A stretch of DNA of 64,000 nt from Beverwykella pulmonaria (taxonomy: Eukaryota > Ascomycota > Dothideomycetes > Pleosporales > Melanommataceae): the NCBI GenBank assembly GCA_001599595.1, contig BCHH01000011.1:951894-1015893 (forward strand). The letters run 5' to 3'. Below, one piece after another: positions 42,180-51,794 of the stretch. A program made the position numbers and the translations under genes. The notes below the pieces were generated by a model. That model did not search any database. It saw nothing but the letters and a program-made list of their open reading frames with translations, and was not told the origin of the DNA. The stretch's first letter is position 1; each line of letters starts with the position of its first letter.

Positions 42180-45100
42180 ATGAAATCCACCGAGCTTGAG
42201 GAGGTGACTGCTATGGCAGCAGAGATGGAGCAAGACGACCTCGAGGAGTTCCTGCAAGTCTTGGTCAATGGTTATCCACCCTCTCCGCCCGAAACACTCA
42301 GCTTGATATCTTTAACGCTTTTCACCAAAACGGAAACCATGAAATATATGGACCAGGCTCTTGGCTGGGCGGAAGAAGTAGCAGCCGCGGCTACGTCCGA
42401 CCGAGATTATGTAGCTAGACTGGAAATTCTTAGAACTCTGCTCTCTCAGAGCGCTGAGTCATTCGTACGTGCTACTCAACTAGGACTGGCAAATATATTG
42501 GATGTGCTTCTGGAAGCTGGATTCGACATTGAGATTAAAGGTATCCAGCGGCAGAAGCTTCTGCGTGAAGCCTGCAAGGGTGGATACATATCAGTAGCGC
42601 GTGTTCTCTTGAAGAGAGGGTTCGACCCTAATGCGGGGAACGCACTATTGGATGCTGCAGAGCATGGACATGATGCGATTGTGCGTTTGCTGTTAGAATC
42701 CGGGGCTGACATTGAAGCTGAGAATCGAAACGGTGACTCTGCCCTCCACATCGCTGCCTATCATGGATTCGAAAGCGTCGCCCGGGCGCTGTTAGAAAAC
42801 AGAGCCAAGCCGGCGGTCTGCGGTGGTTCTGGATTTACACCGATGCAACGGGCGCTTAATCGAGGCGCCCGCGGCATAGCACAACTGCTACTGGAATTCA
42901 AGGCTCTCCCAGACCTTGCAGATGATACCTTGGTGCCCCTGGACCAAATATCCGGCAGCGATATTTATCGACAGATCGAACTCGCCCAGGAAATCATGAT
43001 CCCGGCTTCATTGACGTTGGGTTGGTTAGACCGTATGCGGTTCGTTGTCGCTGCCGGAGAAGGCTCAGATCACGATTTGGAACTGATCGAACCCGGACCC
43101 GGAGGTACAATGGCTGAGCCATACATCGCCATCTCATATTGTTGGGGCCTTACTCGGAGCAGCGAGGATCCTCTCAAAATCCGAGTTCCGTCTCAGAACA
43201 AGCCAGGTTCAACTGAGATTCGCAAAGCTAGGGCGTCCCGAGATATTCTACTACGAAGCCTCGAGTACGCTTCGGCCAAGGGAGTGAAGAGGATCTGGAT
43301 TGACCAAGAGTGCATCCATCAAGATGATCCCGAAGACAAAAAGGATGCGTTACAAAACATGCACCTTGTCTACCGCCGAGCAAAGATCACTCTGGTACTC
43401 CTTGACCGACATATTCGAAATCCCGCCGAGATTACTTCTCTGCATGACACCATTCTAAGGCTCGATAAATGCCAAGATCTGAAAGAAAGAATTACCGGCG
43501 ATAGGTGGTTCACTCGCGCCTGGACCTGCCAGGAATTTGGAGTCACCCCAACGGAGAACCTGCGATATCTGGTTGGATGGGACAAAGATTTGGATGTATC
43601 GGGACACCGGTGGGAATTTGCCAGGGCAAGTTTCAATTTGAGATCGGGGGACATCGTGCAAAATATCCCAAGGTCCTGGGAATTTAGCGACCACGAGATT
43701 GGCGGAATATCCTTCGAGTGCAATAAACGGGGCGTTAGCAATAGCCATCTCTGGAGCGAGATTAGCACATTCAGCACTGGGAAACAAGACGAAATAATAT
43801 ACACATTGACAAACGACGGGGTTGAAGAAATGTATTGGTGGAAACATGGTCTGAGGTACGTGCTATCTTGCTCATCGTCACAAGATTACTACGATGAACT
43901 TCATACAACTGACGGCGATACATTGTCACAGCTTCAGGTTCGACGCCCCGGGACGCGATATTCTCCCCGACGTGCCAATTCCCGGCCGCAGGGATCCTCA
44001 ATCTTCCCACACTAGACAGGAATGGCCGAAGCTGCAAATGAGCATCCTGGCTGCACTAGTTAACCAACGCAACAAAGCATGCACCGTCTTTTCCGACAAG
44101 CTCGCGATCCTGGGCAACCTCACAGGCTATCCATACCGACTTCACCCAAGCGAAGCGTTTCAGAAACAACTCAGCTTCTCCGCCTGTGTGTTGGCTATGG
44201 CTTTGTTTAATGGGGATCTGAGCCCCCTCTTTACAAACGACTTGGCATTTCTAAAACATCATGGTGGAGCAGACGCTCCGCACAGCTTGCTTCTAAGCCA
44301 GACTTGCCTCTATACGCTCCTAGATGGACGCTCCGCACATTCCTGGAGCCGAGCACAAATCACGGCAGGGAGTAAGTGCCTGGTTCTTGGGGGCAAAATT
44401 CTTGTTGAGGGAATCTTGTGGCGAATCATTCCCTTCACTGACCTTGAGGGTCTAGAGAAGACGACCAAACCGATAGCAAAAGAGGACACTAGGGACCCCA
44501 TTCGGTTTCATTTCTTCCAGGCACTCGTTCGCAGGCTCGTCGCTATCAGGAGGATAGACCTGCTAGAGTTGGTGCTCGTATCCGTTATGCGGCGTCAGTT
44601 AACTTCGCCACTGGAACTAGTGCACCTCCTTAATAAGTTACAGGCGTGGTCTTACAAAGAGCAGCACTGGCCAACGAACATCGCCGAAGAGTCATTTCTC
44701 GAGCGGACCCCCGCACCACCAGATATGGAGGTTGTCCTTCCGAATGGAGAGAGGAGAAAGGTGGACCAGTATTTGAGTTACCCGGACGCCAGAGCGATGG
44801 ACTATGCTAGCGCGCAATTGGAATCTGATGACTCCCAGCCCAAAGATCTACTATCACACATACACCATGCTGTTCTGCATAAGCGTCCTTTAGCCCTTGG
44901 GGAGTGCATGGTCGGAGACCAGACGCTCGTGAGCCTCTTCACATTTGATCCCTCTCAGCACGAGTGGATCTTGACACCGGTGAACGAGTTGGAATACGAG
45001 TTTGGCAAGAATCCATGGTTGCATATACATCCGAAGGACACATTTTGGTGTGTTACAAAAAGCGAGGAAACGGTTTTGGGTGCTGACTCACAAAGAGCGT

Positions 45101-45300
45101 CGGAGATTTTGAACCATGGAGCAGATGGAGAGAGACACTTCATGGATGAAATTCTCAAAGTGGTAACTTCGGGCACGAGATCGTCTATTACCGGCACGTG
45201 GTCACCAAGGCTGTCAAGACGGGGAGTTCTTACTATTGGAGACGATGGGTCGTGGAATATGATTCCATTGGGACAAGGTACGCGCTCCGTACAATACTAA
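42180..45300 (+). CDS. Ankyrin-repeat HET-domain protein, 1014 aa
   Basis: Two exons: 42180-43855 and 43932-45300 (intron 76 bp, GTACGT...TCACAG). The ATG at 42180 is used; the frame is open further upstream but without another ATG. Residues about 95-250 hold ankyrin-type repeats (for example NGDSALHIAAYHGFESVARALLENRA). The HET domain follows at about 313-460: YIAISYCWG, KRIWIDQECIHQDD, RWFTRAWTCQEF. The C-terminal 500 residues are without recognised motifs. Family role: HET proteins trigger self/non-self incompatibility and cell death in fungi. Ankyrins ahead of HET is the less usual order. The gene looks intact although surrounded by dead genes and transposon relics. Confidence 0.88.
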
Positions 45301-46199
45301 CTAACAAGCACCTGGTGGTACTAATTCTATATAACAGCAGCTAAATACTTCTGGCTTATATGAGCGTAAAAACGAGACTTCTAACGTGCATGCCTGAATT
45401 AAAAATAGTAAATCGATTCGCGCTGCTCTATATATAAGTTGAGGAATAGGCTGGCGAAATTTGTCCCCCGCGCTAGCGATACCTCAATTAGCGTTAATTA
45501 AATTACTTTAACCAGACCGCATCAGTGTTAGGACACATAAGGAGCAGTTAATGCTGATGTTACGCACAAACACGCACTGCAGGGACGGAACGATAGGCAT
45601 AGGGAGTGTGAGGCTATCAAGGCGTTAGCAGGGAAACAGGGTCACTACCACGGTTGTCACGGCACTGGCACTCGGGGGAAGGTGATTGACTTGTTGTACT
45701 GTGAGGAGCTAGATACTCGGAGCTCTCGGCTCGTGTATCTACAAGGGACCGCTTAGTAAGCAAGACCCAAACAGGGAAGGCGCGAGGCAGCCATGTTGGT
45801 GCCGTGACAACCCCGAACCCTTACTCTCAATCCTATTTAGCACGAGACAACCCACCTGCATTACAACCACCTCCAGAAAATCTGCTTCTCCCTGGCCCTG
45901 GCCCTGGGCAACTAAACAGTGCCTTAATTTTACTGTTTAGGACCTTTATGGCTTAGTAATATTATTAGCGTGAAAAGGCTTGGTGTTAGATATCAGCCTT
46001 CTCAGGTCAAATGGAATAAACAATGATGAAAAAATGGTTTTTGGATTAATTCCTTGTGCTCTGTCTCTCCCCCAGGTGAAAATCAGATTCATCTGTCTTT
46101 TTGACCCTTCCTAATTCTATACTCTTTTTAGAAACTCAGGGATTCCTTGAGGATGCTTCAGGCTTCTAAGCATCTTTGTTTTCCGAGCATCTTTGATTT
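45301..46199. other. Spacer with repeat relics
   Basis: No gene. It contains the 14-bp inverted repeat listed separately and AT-rich decayed sequence. Confidence 0.4.
45652..45812. repeat. 14-bp perfect inverted repeat pair
   Basis: GGTTGTCACGGCAC at 45652-45665 and its exact complement GTGCCGTGACAACC at 45799-45812, 133 bp apart. It could be the ends of a small MITE or an internal hairpin. No flanking duplication is obvious. Confidence 0.65.
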
Positions 46200-46280
46200 C
46201 CCCGTCGCCACCTGACACATACCCCGTGTATCTGACATACACCATGACTAATACCGCGACTAATACCGCGTACATCTGAC
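46200..46280. repeat. Terminus related to the Tc1/mariner relic
   Basis: Carries CTGACACATACC, TGACTAATACCGCGACTAATACC and TACATCTGACAC, the same words as the outer right arm of the element ending at 41224. The partner end was not found, so it is a lone terminus. Confidence 0.5.
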
Positions 46281-46299
46281 ACTTGGCACTGGAAATAAG

Positions 46300-46756
46300 A
46301 TAGAGGTCAAACTATCTTGATTGATAAGCTAAACACTATTTACGTTTTATTTTTGATAAGGATCTTTGTAACGATTCGAACAATCGTTCCATCACGTGAC
46401 CAAACCGCTCCCTGTCCGACCCCGATACAGATCCTATTCCTACCCGAACTGGTAGGATTTCGGCTCCCGACCTGGTCCCCACTCAACTCCGAAACAGGCT
46501 CTATCCATATCCGAACCGTATTACCTCGGTTCCTGACCAGCTCCTGATGCAACTCCGATACAGGTCCTTATCTGAACCTGTAGTACCTCAGCTTCGTTAT
46601 CTCTCATCTCTCTTCGTGTATATAAGCTAGTCGTTTTGTTAGTTAGATCAGGTAGCTTTTGAATATCCTTTCGTACCCGACGAAGATTCCCTTCCTAGCG
46701 TGCGTAAATCATTTTCTTCGCGTTCAAAAATAACGATTGGCTTTATTGAAGTAGGA
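46300..46756 (+). repeat. Possible solo LTR
   Basis: It lies directly before the P450 fragment and has promoter-like content: TATATAAGC near 46619 and repeated CCGATACAG / CCGAAACAG words. No tRNA-primer site, partner LTR or gag/pol sequence is visible, so the LTR reading is weak. Confidence 0.25.
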
Positions 46757-46760
46757 CAGC

Positions 46761-48169
46761 CTCCAATGGATCATCGACACTGTCCCCAAGAAAGAAGCCT
46801 GGAGCGTGAACCGTTTCGTAGGCGAGGTAATGGGCATATGGTACGGCTCCGTCCACACGCTTTCCATTGCTGTCACATACGCAATCCTGGATCTCTATAC
46901 ACATCCCGAATACATTGATCCTCTTAGGGAAGAGCTCTCAAACGCAAAAATTGCTGACTTTAATGACGGCCCGCTCTACCGCTGCTTTGATAGCTTCCTT
47001 AGTGAATCTGCACGGCTGAGTGCTTTTGAGAGCAGTAAGCTATTATTCCCATTTTAGTTTTGAGACAGAAGGGAGGCTAATTAGGATATAGCGGGTGTAA
47101 GAAGACAAGCCCTGAATCCATTCACTTTCTGGGACGGTCTACGCATCAATCGCGGGGACCGGATCTGCGTCCCGCACCGCAGCACAGCGTGGTAATCCGT
47201 ACGTACACCGTATATCCGTAGTATTTGAAGAAGCTGTACGGTCCAAATTAGCACCTCTGTACGTACGTACGGCACCTGTAGGATGAGATGAGCTTACGGA
47301 TCCAAATTCGCACCTCTGTACGTACGTACGGAGACCACCGTATACGCCGTATACGGGTGTTTTAGTCTTGGCGCGAAATGTAGGCGCGAAGTTTGATAAG
47401 ATGACTCTCTACAGCCTTGTTTTGTAGTCAGTTTTTCTGTAGTTGTATTGCTTTGATTGTAGCTCCACCAAAGCAATTTTCCAGGGCGTTTCAAACCTAC
47501 TGAGTGGTAAGGCAACGCGCTACTTGTGGAGGACGAGGAGGCTTGCATCGCTAACCGCTTTAGGACTACTCCTAAAACAAGCTTTTACAACACCAAAGAA
47601 TCGCCTGTGTAGGCGCTTATACGCGAAAACTACAACCATATTTACGGTACCATATACGCGTAGAATTCAAAATCACCTACGGTACGCCCCACAACCATAC
47701 GTANTCAACTGCCTGTACGTACGTACGGCTTACAAAGCAGCTACGGTGCCGTAACTTACGACCGTACTACGTACTGATTACCACGCTGCCGCAGCATGAT
47801 GCGCGACAACTCCAACTTCATGGACGCACTAACCTTCGACGGGTTCAGATTCCTCAAGAACGGTCGCTCAGCGCGTGATTTTTGTATGACTGACGCGTCA
47901 GACAAGTGGCTTATCTGGGGGATCGGGCGAATCACATAGTAAGGTCTCGTAAAGTTCACCCAATGGAAGCTGATGTGTGATTGATGGAGGAATAGTCCAG
48001 GAAGTTTTTATGCAACTGCGACGCTGAAATTGGTTAATGCGAGGTTTTTGCAGGATTATGATTGTGAGATGCTGCCGTTTAAGGGGGGAGGAGTATATAG
48101 TGGAGGGTTACGATTGTGCCGAAAAGTGGGCTTAAACTTGTGGTAAAGAGGAGGGCGCAACGGTTTTGA
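46761..48169 (+). pseudogene. Cytochrome P450, C-terminal two thirds (part B), inactivated
   Basis: Segments in order: I-helix region (LQWIIDTVPKKEAW, FVGEVMGIWYGSVHTL) to the ExxR motif (SESARLSAF); a 57-bp intron 47035-47091; RRQALNPFTFWDGLRI...CVPHRS; a 604-bp MITE (47185-47788); MMRDNSNFMDALTFDGF to DASDKWLIWGIGRIT; a 57-bp intron 47939-47995; FYATATLKLVNARFL; and an end (VPKSGLKLVVKRR) in another frame. Lesions seen: the MITE, a frameshift near 48105-48120, and loss of the heme ligand: in GRITYPG the codon split by the second intron is TAT instead of TGT. It cannot bind heme as a P450. Confidence 0.85.
47185..47788. mobile_element. hAT-like MITE inserted in the P450 pseudogene
   Basis: Terminal inverted repeats CAGCGTGGTAATC are perfect for 13 bp, then one mismatch, then GTACGTA. 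Flanking 8-bp duplications CCGCAGCA lie at 47177-47184 and 47789-47796. The CAG-start ends and 8-bp duplication are hallmarks of the hAT superfamily. Inside are two copies of CACCTCTGTACGTACGTACGG near each other (47248-47268 and 47310-47330), as subterminal repeats. It is 604 bp with no transposase, so non-autonomous. It contains the single N (47704). Confidence 0.9.
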
Positions 48170-48352
48170 TACCATATTTTCTTTGTTCCCACATCCCTTC
48201 GTTTCTAATATATAGTTATGATATCATCATGAGTTTCACTCCTATTATTTTCGCACAGTTCTCTGGTTTCCCTAAAAGACAAGTTTGACTTTGATTGCAG
48301 TGCTGCTAGTATTTGCATTACCCACCTCGCATGACTCCACAAACCCCAACAA

Positions 48353-49396
48353 TCAACAATTCTTCATAGCCCAATCCATACTGCGCTTGATCGCCTCGTC
48401 TTGGTCGGCAACCGGCTCATAGCCCAACTTTTTCTTCGCCTTCTCGATAGACCAGCAGCAGCCCTTGTCCAAGTGATCGATGCCATCCCGTCGAAGAGTC
48501 GGCGTCTTAGTTCCGAGCGTGAAGATGAAGTAGATCCACTCTCCTAAAGATGCCATGACCTTCATAGCGCCGAGAGGAATGCTGGTGACTTCCTCAGGTT
48601 TCACAGGGCTGCCTGCAGCGGCGTAGCACTTGCGAGCAAAGTCAAAGAAGGGCTGCGGGACACCATCGGAGACGAAGAAAGCCTCGCCCGCGACGGCGAG
48701 AGCCTTCTGCGAATCTAAGAGAGCGCGAGCTGCGAGGACGTGGGCCTCGGCAGCCTTCTCGACGTACACGAATTCGAATACTTTCTTGTTCTTACCGACC
48801 TGCATCTTGTGCTCCTTCTTTCGTAGACTAGAAACAAGCTGGGGTAGAAAGTTTGTGTCGTTCTCGCCGTAGATGCCTGGGAGTCGGATTACGGCAGTAG
48901 CCAGCTCAGAGCCGTTGGCAGCCTGGACAAGTGCATCGGCCACGGCTTTGGTCATGCCATATGGTCCGACGTAGTGCTTTTCGGTGTAGAGCACTGCCTC
49001 GTCCTCGGTCAGTGGCACCTGAGTTGGCTGAACAGCCGAATCGGACGACGTATAGATAAAGGCCTGCGTTTCGTGACACGTCTTGGCAGCCATGAGTAAC
49101 GTCTTGGTGCCATCGATATTGGTGCGGATGAGCACGGAGGCGGGGTCGGCGTGGTGCGGGGATACGGTGTGGATGACGGCGTGCGGCTTGATTTCATCAA
49201 ACACGGCCCTGATTTGGGCGTCATTCGTAACGTCTGCAGCGTGGTATGAAATGCGCGCATCGCTGGAGGTTAACTTGGGCTTGCGGCTGACAATGGCAAC
49301 GGATGTGGCGGGGTCCTCAAGGAGCTGCTGCACGATGTAGTCCCCAAGAAAGCCACTCCCGCCCGTAATGAGCACACGCATCGTTGTTTGGGACAT
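48353..49396 (-). CDS. NAD(P)-dependent epimerase/dehydratase, 3-beta-HSD-like
   Basis: Single exon, 347 aa. N-terminal Rossmann motif GGSGFLG at residues 13-19. Catalytic pair in YGMTK (about 145-149), with a Ser in YTSSD before it. A mid-protein EFVYVEKAAEAHVLA and a YFIFTLG stretch resemble sterol-4-alpha-carboxylate 3-dehydrogenase-type extended SDRs. It oxidises hydroxysteroid-like or other secondary alcohols, or epimerises; the substrate is unknown. It lies between the P450 pseudogene and the second rhodopsin-domain gene. Confidence 0.85.
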   Translation of the reverse strand: MSQTTMRVLITGGSGFLGDYIVQQLLEDPATSVAIVSRKPKLTSSDARISYHAADVTNDAQIRAVFDEIKPHAVIHTVSPHHADPASVLIRTNIDGTKTLLMAAKTCHETQAFIYTSSDSAVQPTQVPLTEDEAVLYTEKHYVGPYGMTKAVADALVQAANGSELATAVIRLPGIYGENDTNFLPQLVSSLRKKEHKMQVGKNKKVFEFVYVEKAAEAHVLAARALLDSQKALAVAGEAFFVSDGVPQPFFDFARKCYAAAGSPVKPEEVTSIPLGAMKVMASLGEWIYFIFTLGTKTPTLRRDGIDHLDKGCCWSIEKAKKKLGYEPVADQDEAIKRSMDWAMKNC

Positions 49397-49796
49397 CGGC
49401 GGGAAGTATTGAAGAGTTAGACCATGCAGAAGAAGGCAAGCAGGGGAAACCGTTGAGCTGCTTGTTCATATCGAGGGACAACGAGCTGTATTTATAGCAT
49501 GCACGTGAAGACGGGTTGTGTGCCGCTCATTTGCAAGTGCCAGGTTCGTCCGTGGCGGCAAACATGAAGAGAAACACGTCTTGACGCTAGGCCTAGGTAG
49601 GACTAGTCTATCTTGTGCGTCCCCAACATATTAGCTCTCGGGGTTTGATGCTGCCTCGTCATAGTTCATCTCCATGTGTATTCACACAGTCCAGCAGTCC
49701 CCGAAACCACACTGTGACAAGACATATATCCCAACCAATCGCTTTTCGCATTTCAACACAAGGATATAACAACCGGAAATCCCATCAACCGTGCGA
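49397..49796. other. Promoter region of the epimerase gene, 3' end of the rhodopsin-domain gene
   Basis: 400 bp. A TATTTATAG element (49489-49497) lies about 95 bp before the epimerase start and, read on the minus strand, is a plausible TATA-type box. Confidence 0.4.
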
Positions 49797-51109
49797 TTAT
49801 ACCTGATCTTCTCGTACCTCATATGAGAGTTTCACGCCAATTTCCTCCGTGCTGGGCTCCAGAGATCGCTGCGACTCAGTATTGTTGCTGAGCTCGCGCA
49901 TCTTGTACGAGCCCTTCGTCGCTTTCGATCCTCCCTTAGAAAATTGGTTAGAAGTGCCTCTGCTGCTGGTGAAGCGGGAGGAGATGGATATGAACAACGC
50001 CGACTCCTTGATGTGAGACTTGAAGTATGAGCTGCAACCAGGCAGCGCACCAACAATGATGGCAATGTAATTTTCAACCGCGCTAGAAGGAGTTTAGTAT
50101 TTGGCTTTTTGAACACCTCGGATTTCCATTTACTTACTTGCAAATGAAGAGTTGGGAGCTGAGCCACATGGAATCTGTCGAAAGGAGAAGCTTAACCCGG
50201 TAGACGAGTGTGAGGACTGCACAAACAACGGCGCTGTTTTTGTTAGTGGCGGATGCATTTTTGCTGCGAGACTTACAAGAAGGCAGTGGTGAAGACGAGC
50301 AGGAGCCCAAGTCGCTTCCGATCACTGAGCTTAAGTCCGAGCACTACCGGGAGCGGGAGAAGGAAAATGTAGATATCCAAGCCAACAGACATGGCTGCAG
50401 ACGTGACTAGCCATTTCAGAGGCGCTTTGGAGACGCATCGAATTCCGACGTTGAAGTCCCAAACCTCACCAACATGAGCGCTGCACCAATATCCTGCTAC
50501 AGCCATGCTAGGGAGATAGGTCAATGCTGTCCAGACCATGCCCGCGAAGACAGCATAGCGAATAGACTCCTTGATGCGGAAGAGGCGGAGATACAGCAGA
50601 AGGATGGAAATCTTCGCCAAAAATATGGCCGGCCATGCAATGAAGTTATGGATGAAGATGCGCTTGAAGTAGCTTGATGTCAACATGCCCACGGCGACGT
50701 TCCATTGGTGGCGCTCGTAATTATGTACTAAGAAGGCGTCAGTGGGCTTTTGTGGGAAAGCAGTGCGGTTCACATACCGGACATGACGAGTGCAGATTGT
50801 GCGATCGAAATAATGACTGCAATGAAAGACGTCCCTGTGGTACGCGTTAGGCAATGCTTCTTTTCGTGAATTAACAGCGACATTACAGTCAGCCGCGCTG
50901 AAACCACCCGCTGAATTCCGTCTCGAGTTCCAGCCTGCAATCGTACGGAAGGTGACGGCCACAACAGCGAGGAAAATCATAACGCTCACGATCGCGATGG
51001 TCACTGTCCCTAGGTAGGGACCACCACCGATGATGGGCATGACCCCCGGGGGCGGGACGCCTGCTGGGATCATATTCAGATCATAGCCGGGAGGAATAGC
51101 GGCAGACAT
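49797..51109 (-). CDS. Fungal rhodopsin-domain integral membrane protein 2
   Basis: Five exons on the minus strand: 51109-50887, 50834-50778, 50727-50277, 50233-50138, 50082-49797; 370 aa. Introns are 43-55 bp; the third (50234-50276) is very short but its CACTAAC branch and ACAG acceptor keep the frame. Seven hydrophobic segments are visible, for example TVTIAIVSVMIFLAVVAVTF and FIAVIISIAQSALVMS. The YERHQWNVAVGM, AGYWCSAHVGEVWDF and NAVENYIAIIVGALP motifs are typical of the family. The cytosolic tail is Ser- and Lys-rich. Function and ligand unknown. It shares its family with the gene at 8883-10476. Confidence 0.82.
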
Positions 51110-51794
51110 GATTCAAGAAAGAACGAAATAAAGACGCAAACGAGAGGTAAAAGTTTGGAACGCAACACTGGAAAAGTCCAGCTCTGGAAGTCACAGTATT
51201 TTCAGCTCTACGATTGTTTCATGAGTATAAGCGCTTGCGGCAGCAAAAGCGTACCGGTAACCAAAAAAGGTGACACAGCCTTTGGGGATCAAGAAACTGC
51301 AAGATATATGAACTACCAATGCCGCGGGATCATCCCTTGTCTGATGTTGGGGTTAACGTAGCACCCACATGCGGCTTGCATCAAGGTAATTGTCTCTCGG
51401 CTTGCGTCCGTCTGTGTCAGCCTGCAGCCCCGCATGAGCCACTCAACGACCGACTTGGCAGAGTGACATATGAATACTTTTCCATCACTAACCGTTACAC
51501 ACATATACCAGTATCTCGTTTGCGCCTTGAAATCTAGCCCGAGTCTGAATTAGATCAGGGTTGAGATATGCATGGCTGGCACGGACCAGTTTGCGACATT
51601 GTTACATGCCAAGATCATTGTGCAATAAATACACCTTCCATAACCAGACCAAAAGGGCATTCATAGGGATCTTCGGTGTGTATGGCTTGCTGCGAAGCAC
51701 TTATTTCCTCCAAAAGACTGTGGTTCAATATCTATTTTGAATCCTTTTACCAGAGCAACTCGCCACCCAGAGTGGGAGCGGTTGTCGCTTCATC
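51110..51794. other. Spacer, divergent promoters
   Basis: 685 bp between the rhodopsin-domain gene and the P450 relic, which point away from each other. Only short open frames, none recognised. Confidence 0.35.
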
